In this document: positions 10,185 through 21,372 of the stretch, piece after piece
Position numbering within the stretch: the stretch's first letter is position 1
Layout of the letters: every line of letters begins with the position of its first letter
Made by a program: the position numbers and the translations under genes
Assembly (NCBI GenBank): GCA_003427395.1
Contig: BFEA01000642.1
Location: forward strand, 69,127 to 116,267
Reading direction: 5' to 3'
DNA from: Chara braunii
Taxonomy: Eukaryota; Streptophyta; Charophyceae; Charales; Characeae
DNA: 47,141 nt
The notes under the pieces: model-generated
Database searches by the model: none
Told to the model about the DNA's origin: nothing
Seen by the model: only the letters and a program-made list of their open reading frames with translations

Positions 10185-10775
10185 ATGGTAAGGCAAGATG
10201 CTAACTTAGCATGGAATGATAAAAGACAAGCCGCAACAGAAGCATTGCAAGAAAAACTAAGAGATAGTGGTGTAGTGCTGGGAGTACCATATTATGATGA
10301 TGAGGAGACAAGACCTTTCATCATTGAGGCGGATGGAGGATTAGTTGCTCTGGGTGGAGTGCTTATTCGGAAAGATGAAAATTGGAGAGAAAGACCTCTA
10401 AGATTTGAAAGCAGAACCCTCAATTCTACTGAAAGAGGGTACACGCAATTCAAGAAAGAGCTATTGTCGATCATTCATAGCCTCATGTGCTTCATACACT
10501 ACGTTTTGGGAAGGAGATTCATCCTGAGGACTGATGCATCTGCTGTGATAGGTGCAATTAAAAAACATCAACAGGTAGATCCAACAGTCAGCAGGTGGAT
10601 CGCTTTCATCTGGACATATGATTTTAAGCTGGAAAAGATCCCCACTGAGAAAAACAGAGCGGATGACTTAAGTCGGATTGAGTGGCGAGATGAAGAAGAA
10701 GAATATGTGAACGGAAAGATTGAAGAATCTGCGTATGTTGATAATCTTCTTAATGAGAAAGATGATGAGGACTAG
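10185..10775 (+). CDS. pol: RNase H domain of pol
   Basis: 196 open codons in a different frame from the RT. The true domain continuity starts before this ORF, around 10138, with FIPHFA..AEPL. Active-site candidates D50 (EADGG), E92 (KKELLSI), D117 (LRTDAS) and D160/161 (NRADDLSR) are all present, so this is the best-preserved pol domain. It would degrade the RNA strand during reverse transcription. The C-terminus becomes acidic and runs into a charged linker. Confidence 0.75.
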   Translation: MVRQDANLAWNDKRQAATEALQEKLRDSGVVLGVPYYDDEETRPFIIEADGGLVALGGVLIRKDENWRERPLRFESRTLNSTERGYTQFKKELLSIIHSLMCFIHYVLGRRFILRTDASAVIGAIKKHQQVDPTVSRWIAFIWTYDFKLEKIPTEKNRADDLSRIEWRDEEEEYVNGKIEESAYVDNLLNEKDDED

Positions 10776-10778
10776 GGG

Positions 10779-11120
10779 GTGCCATGCTCCTACAGGTGGA
10801 ATACATGGCCAGAGGAAAGAGAGAGTTGGGGAGAGATCCCTAGTGCGTACATTTATGAATCGATTCTTGGGAAAGAGGAAGAAGATGAACCGAACGATTG
10901 GTATGCTAAAGTCAATGCTGCAGCAGTGGCTGCTCATGAGGTTGGGGAAAGTTCAGGTTCAAAGGAAGAAGAAGAGAGTGAAAAGAAGGAAGAAAAAATA
11001 TTTTTCTCCTTTGAAGAATATGATGAAAATTATCAAGAGATTGACAGAAAGATGGAAAAAGAGCAACTAAAAGAATATTACTGTAAAGATTTAAGGAAGA
11101 AATTCAGACTAAAAAGATGA
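10779..11120 (+). CDS. Charged linker between RNase H and integrase
   Basis: 113 codons in the RNase H frame, after a TAG. It is extremely rich in E and K, with several E runs and a coiled-coil-like C-terminal half. No catalytic motif is visible. Similar acidic linkers separate RNase H from integrase in some gypsy polyproteins. It is probably not a separate gene. Confidence 0.4.
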   Translation: MPCSYRWNTWPEERESWGEIPSAYIYESILGKEEEDEPNDWYAKVNAAAVAAHEVGESSGSKEEEESEKKEEKIFFSFEEYDENYQEIDRKMEKEQLKEYYCKDLRKKFRLKR

Positions 11121-11129
11121 CATCTCTTT

Positions 11130-11945
11130 GTGGATGGTAAGGGAGGCCTACCTCCACTAAGAGTGGTCTATGGTAAAGAGAGACAGTTAGAGATAATTGT
11201 TGCTCTACATGAAGGGGTTGCCGGTGGCTACAGGGTTGCTGAGGCTACTTACTCCAAGACTATCAAACTCTACTTTTGGCCTGGCATGAGAGACATGATT
11301 TTCAGATACTGTAAAATTTAATCATGTGTCTTATGTTAGAAGAGGTCTACCACAAGGATGATTGAACCCCTATTTCCTACAATCCTGGTAGAGCCAGGTA
11401 GTAGAGTTCATCTGGATCTCATCACTATGCCTCCAGACAAGGGTGGGATGAGATACATACTAAACATGAGAGATAATTTCTCTGGATACGTTGAGGCAAA
11501 AACTCTGAAAAGGAAGACAGCCGAACAAGTGGCTGATTGGATAGAGGAAGTCTATCTCAGGTATCCTTTTATCAGAGAATTTGTTTCAAACAGAGAATAA
11601 GAATTAAGAAATGAGGTCGTCAGAAGAATTACACTCAGATTGGGTGTCAGAATTCGATATGTGACTACTTACGATCCTCAAGCGAATGCGCATGTTGAAA
11701 GACGTCACAAAACTCTGAAAGGTTCATTGGCCAAATGGTGTGAAGGGAAACTCAGTAACTGGTCAAAGGTGTTGAGAGCTGCTGTATATGCTGATAATAT
11801 CACAGTCAAGAGGACTACTGGTTACGCACATTTTACTCTGTGGTACGACCGATATGCTACTCTGTGGTACGACCGATATGCTACATTGCCTGCCGATATG
11901 CTACATTGCCTACTGAGAGTATTGATATGCTACATTGCCTACTGA
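11130..11945 (+). pseudogene. Integrase: zinc-binding region and catalytic core
   Basis: One frame in three open parts (11130-11321, 11358-11600, 11640-11945). The N-terminal HHCC region keeps the first His (ALHEG) and a Cys, but the second His position is Tyr (GGYR) and a TAA falls between the C ligands. In the core, the first Asp (VHLDLI, D20 of the middle ORF) and the Glu (HVERRH, E20 of the last ORF) are present. The second Asp is Asn in FVSNRE, followed by a TAA. The last part is disturbed by a tandem duplication. The family inserts element DNA into the genome. This copy cannot. Confidence 0.75.
11836..11940 (+). repeat. Short tandem duplications inside integrase
   Basis: A 24-base unit (CTCTGTGGTACGACCGATAT plus GCTA) occurs twice at 11836-11859 and 11860-11883. 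GATATGCTACATTGCCT then recurs at 11875, 11895 and 11924. This looks like replication slippage after inactivation. Confidence 0.85.
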
Positions 11946-11996
11946 AGTCAAGAAAGTGACAGGGATTATTCTATTCCAGAACTTCTTCAGATCAGA

Positions 11997-12374
11997 ATGA
12001 GGCAGATATCTGAAGTTGATCAAGTAGTGATGGATGCAACAGAGAGAATGACATCCAACAGGCTATCAGATCAAGAAAGATGGAACAAGAAAAAATATAT
12101 AAGAAAAAAAAAATTGAAGATTGGAGATGTTGTCCTTCTGTTTGACAGTTCTCTTAAGACACAACGGGCTAAAAGGTTGGAGCTCAGATGGCTTGATCCT
12201 TACAGAATCACGGGAGAGGCAGAAATCAAAGTTTATGAGATTTTAGAGATGGATGGATCCAGGGTTCATGACATTGTATCAGGGTCAAGACTTCGTAAGT
12301 TCATCTTCAGAGACCCTGACTTGATCCCTACAGTGACTCCAAAGAGAGGGAAGAGAAGTCAACCATCCAAGTAG
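11997..12374 (+). CDS. Integrase C-terminal domain
   Basis: 125 codons with a basic segment, then KIGDVVLLF and RWLDPYRI, matching the GPY/F module of Ty3/gypsy integrases with Asp in place of the Gly. The domain binds DNA. It is the last recognisable pol part before the 3' region. The start shown is only the first ATG. The polyprotein would run in from upstream. Confidence 0.65.
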   Translation: MRQISEVDQVVMDATERMTSNRLSDQERWNKKKYIRKKKLKIGDVVLLFDSSLKTQRAKRLELRWLDPYRITGEAEIKVYEILEMDGSRVHDIVSGSRLRKFIFRDPDLIPTVTPKRGKRSQPSK

Positions 12375-14032
12375 AAGAACGATCATAGAGGACTGAGAGA
12401 GAGTACAATAAGACACTAAGACAGTGAGGCTCAGTTATCAGCAGAGAATGATCATTCTTGCATAGTCAATTCAAACATTTCAAATTTCAGTATTTCAGTT
12501 TTAGTGCTTCAGTTTCAGCATCTCAGTTACAATATTTCAGTTTTCAGCAAGTCATTTCATTATCTATTTCAACAAGCAACTGAGTTAATGGGACTATATC
12601 TTTGATGCAGTGCTGCAGTCGTTCCATTTGTGTCAAGTCCTGAGAGTGGGGAATAACTGTGAGTACAGTTCTGGGAGCATTGACATAGTGTCAAGATCTG
12701 AGAAACTCATGGCTGTGGCACGTCAAATGATATAAGCAGTATTATTCTTATCACAAAGAGAAAACATGATGGGCATAAAGAAATTCAGTTCTGTCTGATT
12801 GAAAGTTATCAGCAGAAGGACTCCTTGTCTCTGACTAAGTTGTTCATCAAAGAGATTCAGACGAAGGCAGGCATAAAGAAGTTCAACTTTACTTGACCGA
12901 GAGTGATCAGTAGAGGGACTTCATGCTTCTTGGCTAAGGGTCTGTCTTCACTCGAATGAGGGAAGGGACCTCTCTGAGATCATTGTTTCAGTATTTCCTT
13001 GAGACTAACGAGACGTCTTTCGGAAAAGAAATCCCAGTTGAGGGAAGGGACCTCTCTCGAGCTAGCACTAAGTTCGTTACTTGAGGCTGAAGGGAGGTCT
13101 CTTGCGAATCCTTAATGTTGGCTAACATGTTATTGTTCAGTGCCTCTCGAGACTGAAGGGAGGTCTCTTGAGAAATGTTTGTCCTGTTATGGGGAGTGAG
13201 TAGTCTGCTTGTGCGTTATGATATGCTTGCCTGATTGTCTGTGCCTGGGGTTTTCTTCTCTAACCTAAGGGTGCGTTGATTGCCGGGGCCACCTAGAGCC
13301 TTACCACGGTAGGTTGCAATCTGGTGGGGTCAGCAGGTCCCCGACGTGAATGTCAAATTCCGCAGTCAGCTGAGGCTAAGACTCTGGGAGTCTGGCCTAT
13401 GAGGCTGAAAGGGGTCTGCTGGAACCCTACCGTAGTCAGAGGATGCAATCCAGTGAGGTTAGCCAGAGCTTGGAACTGTGGTTAGACCAGGTCCCACGTT
13501 CGAAAATCTGGGCGGGGTAGCCAGCGCCCTTGGCAAAAAACTGGTAGGTGAGCCGGTCCCTGACCGCAGTGGTCAAATCCGGATTCGGGATGGTCAGACT
13601 GACCGGACGTCTACTGTCATAGGGTAACCAGACCCCTAATAGTCTGGGTGTCTTGGCGAGAGTGCCAAAGGGCTGTCATACTCGAGTAGTGGGTATCATT
13701 GGTCCTGACCTGGACGCAGGTCAAAGGAGCTGTCAAGACAGATGGTCTCACTAGTCCTGGCCTGAGGTGGGCCGAATGAGGTATGTCAGGCTGACGAGAC
13801 GTCTGGCATTCCTGGCCAGTGGTGGGCCGAAAACAAGGCACTTGATAAACCCTAGGTGTGAAGAGTTGTTATGTATTAATCATTATTTATTATTTTATTT
13901 ATGGGTTTTTATTTTAGTTTGTTAATGCTTCACTGCTGGTTGTCAGAGGATCTGCTTGCTGGGGCATGGTCGTTGTCTGTGGGACTTGCTGATTTTGCAG
14001 GTATACAAATATTTATCTGAAGTTCTCAGACA
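12375..14032. other. Retrotransposon 3' region with short internal repeats
   Basis: No convincing ORF. At 12460-12560 there is a run of TTTCAGTATT-like motifs. At 12957-13170, GAGGGAAGGGACCTCTCT occurs twice and GAAGGGAGGTCTCTTG twice, and these can pair as AGGTCTCTT-type inverted repeats. From 13260 to 13850 the sequence is GC-rich with repeated GGTCAGAC/CTGACC and TGGGCCGAA motifs. This is probably the untranslated part of the element. Confidence 0.45.
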
Positions 14033-14200
14033 AGAGAAAAGAAAGAGGGTTTGGTATCCCCTCCCTTTTATCTGAGAAGTTGACGAGACGCCTCACTCAG
14101 ATCAGAGAAAAAAAAACAAGGGTTTGGTATCCCCATCAGGTGCTCGAGAAGCTGAGAAGACGTGTCACTCGGACTAGAGAACAGAAAAGAAGGTTTGGTA
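14033..14200 (+). repeat. Degenerate ~70-bp tandem repeat
   Basis: Units begin at about 14033, 14103 and 14175. Each starts GAGAA(A)AGAAA and contains GGTTTGGTATCCCC. The first two continue with GAGAAG.TGA.GAGACG..TCACTC. The third is partial. Confidence 0.65.
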
Positions 14201-14480
14201 TGCCCTATTCCAACATGACAGACAGAGTAAGTACCCCCGGTACTGGGGTCATCCCTGGCATAGATGCCTGATCAAGAACTAAGGTAACCTCCATGTGAAG
14301 GACCAATAGTTGAACAAGTCGAGTAAGCAGACAAAATTCTTCTTAAAATTTTATTTGGTGGCCGACAAGCGGCCTGGTTCACGAGGAACCTGCATCCCTG
14401 ACCTTAAGTAAGCCAAACTCTCAGGCCTGGGACGCTATGAAGTGGACTGGATTGAGAATTTTATGAGGCAAAAATCAGAT
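14201..14480. other. Spacer without recognised feature
   Basis: No ORF of note. One small hairpin-forming string, GGCCGACAAGCGGCC, lies near 14360. Confidence 0.4.
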
Positions 14481-14925
14481 TTAAAAGGCTGAAAAGAAGT
14501 CACGCTTATATAAGACATAAAAAACAGCCATGAACTCGAGATGGAAAAAAAAGAGGAGAGAGAAGATGCTGAAGAGAATGCAGTGACTGGGATGATGGAG
14601 TGATGAGACGACACATGGGACTGAAGGAGGCGGAGCTGGCACTATGGCCTTGCTTACTGCCGGAGTGGAAGGAACCCTAGGGATGTAAGGGGGTGAAGAA
14701 GCGCTGGGAGTGCCATAGCGTGCGTCGAATTTCTTGCGAAACAACTCCATCCTGTCAGGGGATGGAGTTCTCTCATACCACCCTCCCAACGAGTAGCGAG
14801 GGTACGGCCTTAAATGGCCATAGCCTCGTGGCTCCTCTTCTTCCTCCTCCTCTGAGCTATAATCCCGCCGTGCCCTAGCTGGCGGTTCTTCTTTTGCCTT
14901 CCCTCCTCCTTTGCCTCAGGCATGA
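14481..14925 (-). pseudogene. Gag-like fragment with acidic tract
   Basis: Reading the minus strand from about 14910 gives an open frame to 14481. It has a basic start, a run of seven glutamates preceded by SS, then an aromatic segment (RPYPRYSLGGWYERTP), SPDRMELFRKKFD and a proline/serine-rich tail. The charged-then-aromatic start followed by a helix resembles the N-terminus of some retrotransposon Gag proteins, but I cannot name a family. It runs opposite to the surrounding element, so it may be part of a nested insertion. Confidence 0.3.
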
Positions 14926-17900
14926 TGTAGAATGAGTGACTTCTAAGAGAAGAAGATAAGGAACAAGTGATATAGCACTAAGGGAGGGCTATGAGTACCA
15001 CAACGATAAAATGGATTATAAGAGTGAGAGATCCGGATATAAAGAACTACAACGAACTATATACGAAAGAAAGTGAACATTCAAGAAAGAGAGTCAATGC
15101 ATAAAGAGGAGATGAGCATTAAGAGAGGAGACTAGCGCCGAAGGAGATAATAAGCGCGAAGGAAGAAAAGACTAAAAGCCAAGGGAGAAAACTAGCGCCG
15201 AGGCGCCAAACGGGGAGGCTAGATTAAAAAATGGGGATAAGCGCAAGAGGAAAAAGGAAGACGATCGTGGAAAAGAAGGTGAACGCGGCAAGGGAGAGAT
15301 GACTAGTGTGGGAAGAGAATAGGCGAGCGCTGAGAAAAGGAAGGGCCAACGTGATTACTGAAGGAAAGAGTGAGCTCTAAAAGCTAGGCGGAAAAACTAA
15401 CTGCGCAGAGTCGCAGTGCGGGTACCACGGTGAGTCGTTAGTAGGAATGCATGAAAGTGCTGCTTGCTCTCGCTGGTTTCTATATTGGAAGCGCGACGCG
15501 GACGCCAACTAGAGTCACAACAAAAGTGAATGAAAATTATATTGGTTGTCACGGTTTTTATATCGAACCGTCTCAAAAGTTTCGACCCAGCGGGGACGCT
15601 AGGTGGGGGGTTGGTATTATGTCGGAGGGCGCGGTATCCCGACCCTCCTCTGTGCACCAAGTCCCTGCCTGGTGCTAGTCCCTCGCTCTGTTCTTGTGGC
15701 TTGTTGAACTATTGTCGGACCTGTTACTATACAGATATATCCAAGTGATGCCTCAGCTTGGACCAACCCTGCTTTAGCACTCGCCCTCAGCAAAAGGGGT
15801 GCGCCACAGGACTTCCATTGGTCCACGCAGGCTTGCGCCCTGCTGTACAGCAGATCACTACCGGCCTGTGGTCGTGGTAGCCGCCGGGTTCGCCCTGGGA
15901 CGCGGAGATGAAGGGGGTGGCGCAGTCTTTTCTACTGCGCGCCGAGTGCCCTGTTGCCGAGTTATGGGTTAGCTGCATGAGACAGAAAGTCGTTGTCAGA
16001 AAAGAAAAGAGAAAAAAGAAAAAAAATAAATAAAACACCCAAAATTTAAAACCGCTTTTGTATGGGGAAAATCCAGTGGCCGCAAGTCACTGAGATGCTA
16101 CGATTTCCTGTCTATTATTATTATTTTTATTGCCTTACCAGTTTTGGACGCGACTTTCCCTTTCATCATCGGTCACTTCGCGGGAAAGCGAACGGTTCCA
16201 GTATTTGGCTGTGGTCCACGGCCTGAGTTGGTCGGCCCCAGGCGTTCCGTCTTTGAACCGGCTTAGATTGAGCGCCGCACGTTGAAGCCCCAAAAGAAGG
16301 GTGGCCCACGGCCGCTTCGGTAGGAGGCTTATCACCCCCTCGTGGGGGGTCATAAGCCCCCTCCTTGCCATCGGACACGGGTACCCGCCGGGCATAGGAT
16401 AACGCTTGTGTTTTGAGGACAGGAAAATGCTTGTCAATATTTCATTATGGGATGCCGGATTGGGTTGCCATCCCGCCGTGATGATTAGTGACTCGGTAGT
16501 AGCATAGTGATTTCGGTCGTACTTCGACCGTTGAATTCTCGTTTTCGAATTATTTAGTTTTACCTTACTTTTTATTTTGGAAATATTAAAACTGCTAATG
16601 TGAAGGAAAATTCTGAAAGGGCTAGAGCTGGTCTCTTCCTTTAGAACGTTGAGTTACGACCTCTAAAAAAGAGAAGAGTTTAGCTGTGCGCACACTAGTC
16701 GCAGAGTACTTTTGGTCGCAGAGTGTTTCCGCTGCACTAGCGCTGCGGGCCTGAGACAAGAGAGAGGGCGGAGCTTCGGGGCCTGTAAGGGGGCCGTCTC
16801 TCTGCAAGCGTCAAGAGATTAAGTTCTTGGCTATCCTGAGTGCCAATGGCACTACACGGTTATAGGCCTGGGTGTTGGCGGCACACGGTGCGCTAGGTTC
16901 CAGTGTCGGGTGAAGGCCCTCTAATTACGACGGCCCTGAAGTATGATGGGGGAGAGGTAGTCCGACTGAAGGTCTGCATAGAAGGGGGGAGAGAGGAGGA
17001 GATGTGAGGTGATCAAAGGCTACAGGCTTCCATTTCCGAAGCGCGCGACAGGGCGGAGCGGAGGTGCAGAGGAGACGGGGTGACCGTGGGCTTGAGAGTG
17101 AAGGTCTTCTTTCACGAGACCGAGTCATCAACTGGGACCGAGACAAGGGAGGAACAACATAACGAGAGAGACTCAGGTGGGGAAAGCGAAATGAGCGAGG
17201 CGTACCGAGAGACGGTCCTCAGGTCCTGAAACAGACCCTAGGAAATCCAAAAACACCACTGAGCCGCTGAGTCAGTGGAAAGAGGACCCGAGGCCAGCTC
17301 TCGACAACGGACGCCAAGGGGCGGCGGGACAAGGAAAAAGCAAAACAGGGGGAAAGGACGTGTGTAAGGCAGTGGTGTCCAGAGAGAGGGAGAGAGAGCA
17401 AGAAGGCGGTCAACGAAGAAGAGGAGTGTGTGCGAACGAAAANGGGACGGGCTCGTGGAGACGCGACTGACGTCAACCTTTTTCGTACAAGCTTGCGCGA
17501 CNTCTCGTTAGACCGCGNGAAACTGAGGGGAGAATAAGGCGTGGNNGTCAAGGAAGNGGGAGGGGGAGTTACAACNGAAAGCNACTAGGCAGGGGAGCGT
17601 AGACACNANGTGCATGCCAACTTGCTGGCTACTTGAAGGGGAGAGGGAATTAGCAGATGACACCTGATTCGCCGTTGGACTCCACTCAACTGCAGGAAAA
17701 GAGCGCCACCTTCTCCTTCCTCAGTGCAGACACCGACTTATGCCGACTGGAGGTGGTGGAGCTGAGGCTAATCGCGCGCGGTTTACCTGGGTCAGAGGCT
17801 AGTAAAANAGATGGGGTTCAAAAGGAAGNTGAGCAAAAAGGAAAAGAGGGCAGNAGNAATAGCCCGNGTCACTGTANGATAANAGTTCGCAAAGGTATCG

Positions 17901-18441
17901 NTGCCAAGCACTANAGTTTGTGCCTGAACGAGAGGACCTCTTGCCATCNACACCGCTATNTGTTCTAAAGGGGCCAGTGTTTCTTGAAATAGGGAGTTGC
18001 GAGATGCGATATACGCTGACAGCTCCGAGTTTGAGTGACGAGGTCGACATTTTCTTGGGGCTTGACTGGCAGCTTACGAAAGATCGTTCACTTCGTGCTT
18101 CTAGAGTAGGATCAGACAAGGGTAGTGAGCGTAGAAACGAGAGACGCGACTGAGAGTGCATAATTGTTGACGTCACCCCTTTCTCCTCTCCCCCTCTTTT
18201 TTGCCTTCAGCTTGCGATTGGGGTGGCTACGAAGGATTAACACGTCACATTAGTCTTGTCACTTGGTTGGAGGCTAGTCAATGGGGAGTGGTGCAATTAG
18301 CTACTTGGTCCTCTTGCTACGCACTGGGCACAGTCCCTTCCCGTCTAGGACTTGGGTCAGCAGTCTTCTCATTTGTGCGTAGGCTGTAACTACCGGTTAA
18401 TTGGTACGTGACCGGTGAGAGCCTCACCCTCCTGCGTAAGC
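14926..18441. other. Long stretch without a recognisable gene
   Basis: A/G-rich to about 15400, then GC-richer. Short open frames lack motifs and carry Ns (17443-17970). The stretch holds two hairpins (16323-16364 and CGGTCGTACTTCGACCG at ~16516) and ends in a poly(A) run. It may be LTR or 3' debris of nested elements, but I find no matching second copy in the window. Confidence 0.45.
16323..16364. repeat. GC-rich foldback hairpin
   Basis: The arm starting GGAGGCTTATCACCCCC pairs with the arm ending TCATAAGCCCCCTCC across a TCG-type loop. The pairing is imperfect, with two extra bases in one arm. Confidence 0.7.
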
Positions 18442-18466
18442 AAAAAAAAAAAAAAAAAAAAAAAAA
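18442..18466 (+). repeat. Poly(A) run, 25 bases
   Basis: Uninterrupted A25. It could be the tail of a retroposed sequence. No recognisable source lies upstream. Confidence 0.8.
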
Positions 18467-19334
18467 GGCGGGGGAGGTCTTAGCGCATCTATTATGATCA
18501 ACGTGTGCATGATCTGATTGGCCACGAGCTAGCTGCGGAGGGGCCCTTGAGGAAATAAACCAAAAAGAGGACTTGACCAGGGGCGCGTGAGTGTTGCTAA
18601 CTGAGTAAGTAGGATATGTCTAAGAGATCCAAGTGTATAATCCTACCGTCCGCACCGATGAGTCCGAGGCAATGGTAGTCCGTAACTGAGCTAGACGCCT
18701 GACAAGACCGATGAGGAATAGGGGTCTCATTTTTGGAGAGTGGTGCCACTTACCTATTGCCGCAAAAACTTTGACGATGACCTGCCTTTCAATCTCCATC
18801 TGACTCACAACTTGTAAAGGGCATTGCTACCGAGGGTCAATGACGTGCCTCTTCGTGGTTGTCTTGGCCAAACTTTCAGATAAGACGCACTGTTGCAAAG
18901 TTACCCCTTCCCCTTTCCATCAATCTTTGCTTCTTACTTAGTTCAATTAGTCAGTGTGACTAATAGTTGCTATTCAAGCACACTGCGTCGTAACAAAGGA
19001 TAAGCGGCAAACAATGTAAATTGGTGGACAGAAGAGTAGTCTTAACTCATAATAACGACTCAAACTTGCGGGTTTCGGGAGGAGTCTAACGTACAGGTTA
19101 CCAATTTGAGTGATTGGTGAGGTTGAGAAAGATCGAATATTCTAATATTGGCGTGACTTTACACGTGTCTATTGGGTACATTATTTTTTTTCTCTTGTGC
19201 TTTGAGTGGTCTATCAGACCATAGGGCATCGTCAAAGAGGCGTTTAGCCTTCTTCTTGCGTGTCCTGTGCCACGTTATCGCTCCTGTGCGATTGTACCCG
19301 TGTGGTTGCACCGACTGTTCCAAGTGATTGTGTC
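18467..19334. other. Spacer without recognised feature
   Basis: No ORF with protein-like features and no repeat stands out. Confidence 0.45.
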
Positions 19335-19564
19335 TCGTGATTGCACTGGGTGGCGGCAAGGGTGCATGATTGCTTTGCCTGGCTGCATTGTGTGACTGCA
19401 TTGCATGGCTGCATTGCATGATCGCTTTGCCTGACTGCATTGTGTGACTGCATTTGCATGGCTGCCTCGCAGGATCGCATTGTGTGACTACATTGCATGG
19501 CTGCCTCGCATGATCGCATAGTGTGACTGCGTTGCATGACGGTATCTCGTGATTGCACTGAGTG
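19335..19564 (+). repeat. Degenerate minisatellite (TGCATTGCATGGC family)
   Basis: About 230 bases built from short variants such as TGCATTGTGTGAC, TGCATTGCATGGC and TGCCTCGCATGATCGCA, arranged as a higher-order unit of about 48 bases. The repetitive CSHTMRSCEAAMQ-like minus-strand reading is a by-product. Confidence 0.75.
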
Positions 19565-20737
19565 AAAAAATGGTTGTATGAGAGCGGAGGCTCGCATGTG
19601 CTCACTCTGATTGAGTAGTTACCCATGATGGTGTGAGCTCGTTCGCGCCTTGAGAAAAACCAGGTGCAAGACTACAACTCTGCAGATACATGTGTGTGTG
19701 GGCGAATGCTCGGTTGGATGCACTTGCTGGCGGGGTGATTACAAGTAGATACTTGGTCGAATATCCTAGGCTTATTTCCGCTAATATGTTAAAAACGGAA
19801 TGTGGAGATGGTTTCTGTTGGCTGGTGTCCTGTGCTTTGACTCTTGATTGGATGGGAAAAAGAAAGGCAACTCTGAGAAAAATCTTTTATGTTCTTGCTA
19901 AGTTCCTACTTGATGGTGACTGAGAGCCTACTTAGAAAAGTTGAGGCAAGATTTGACTCGAAGAAAAGATGTGTGTATTCCTCGTCACTATTTACGTGGC
20001 CTTGATTATACTGTGAAAATGTGTTATGTACACCCTCACTTGCCTTCAATTGACTCTTAAAGTAATCAGCAGTACCCTGAGCACTAGGGTTATTTTCTCA
20101 GAGATTTAGCTCCTACCTGTTCCACTGAACCTAGGTACAGAGTAGTCTGGCACCAGGAATCTGAAGGTTTAAGTGAAAGACTCAGTTCCCCTTTTGGTTA
20201 GAGTGTAGAGTGGTGTAGTGCTTATAATCTGCCCATGAAAGGGGGCCGGGTGAGTTATATTGAGGCCTGAGAATTGAGCCCAGACACCCTGGCTGGACAT
20301 CACGCGACGCCTGACGTTCCCATCACCTGGAGAAGTCTTTGACTAGACGGGCCCTACCTGGGTATCGAAACCTCTGGGCTTTGTATACGTACGACAATCA
20401 TAGCACATAATTAGCAAGAGAATCTCCTATTCTGTTGTCCCCTTTAGTCGGATGCACAGAATCCGATTTCCCTCTGAAGTCTCCCCGGGAGTTTCGAGAA
20501 CAGTAAGCTTTGTTACCTACCATATATGTTAAGTGCTCTAGTCACAAGAGGAAGATATCTCGCAAGCCCTATTGGCTGTCGACAAAGTGAAAGGGAACTC
20601 CTCGTTCTTGTTTATGAGGGCTAATGTAATGAGCCCCAACAGAGAGACTGAGAGTAACACGGTGAGAGTTACTTATTCACTACACCGAAGCAAAGCAGAA
20701 GTCTGGGAAGAGGGCTTTACCGGAGTCTCGCAATCCC
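19565..20737. other. Spacer without recognised gene
   Basis: Small open frames only, at 19690-19923 and 20572-20737. Neither has a motif I recognise. It ends at the first N gap. Confidence 0.45.
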
Positions 20738-21048
20738 NNNNNNNNNNNNNNNNNNNNNNNNNNNNNNNNNNNNNNNNNNNNNNNNNNNNNNNNNNNNNNN
20801 NNNNNNNNNNNNNNNNNNNNNNNNNNNNNNNNNNNNNNNNNNNNNNNNNNNNNNNNNNNNNNNNNNNNNNNNNNNNNNNNNNNNNNNNNNNNNNNNNNNN
20901 NNNNNNNNNNNNNNNNNNNNNNNNNNNNNNNNNNNNNNNNNNNNNNNNNNNNNNNNNNNNNNNNNNNNNNNNNNNNNNNNNNNNNNNNNNNNNNNNNNNN
21001 NNNNNNNNNNNNNNNNNNNNNNNNNNNNNNNNNNNNNNNNNNNNNNNN
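20738..21048. other. Assembly gap (311 N)
   Basis: A continuous run of N. Predicted frames across it are meaningless. Confidence 0.98.
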
Positions 21049-21224
21049 CAGACTGCCTTTGAACAAGACACTCGGGCTGCCGAAATTCTGACTCAGAAAA
21101 CATGACTCAGACCTGGTGCCCTAAATAGAATTCAGATTGGGACTCAGACTCAACGTTCTGAACAGTATTTGGACCAGAACCCTGACTTGGTACTCAGGAC
21201 TGTGCTCAGAACCGATTCTTAATG

Positions 21225-21372
21225 TTCGGATGATACTCGAAACAGTACCAAGAACTGTGTTTCGAACTGCACGTGGAACTGTGTACAGGGCAGTACCTAG
21301 AACTGTACCTGGAACCGAACTTCGAGCGGTTCTTAGGACGGTACTTGGGGCTGCATTAAGAGCAGCACTTCT
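21225..21372 (+). repeat. Degenerate 12-bp tandem repeat
   Basis: Roughly a dozen units related to GTACCTAGAACT. Translated in one plus frame they give four-residue repeats such as TVPR, TVFR, AVPR and AVLR. It lies just upstream of the candidate polypurine tract. It may be a minisatellite or the remnant of a repeat protein. Confidence 0.6.

Noticed and set aside
13260-14200. Repeats that might suggest a CRISPR-like array
   Set aside because: Units are degenerate and unevenly spaced, no unique equal-length spacers, and the genome is eukaryotic.
18640-18685. CGATGAGTCCGAGGC resembles a hammerhead ribozyme core
   Set aside because: The required CTGATGA is altered, no GAAA follows stem II, and the flanks do not form stems I and III.
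20572-21105. 177-codon ORF across the first N gap
   Set aside because: Most of it is undetermined bases.
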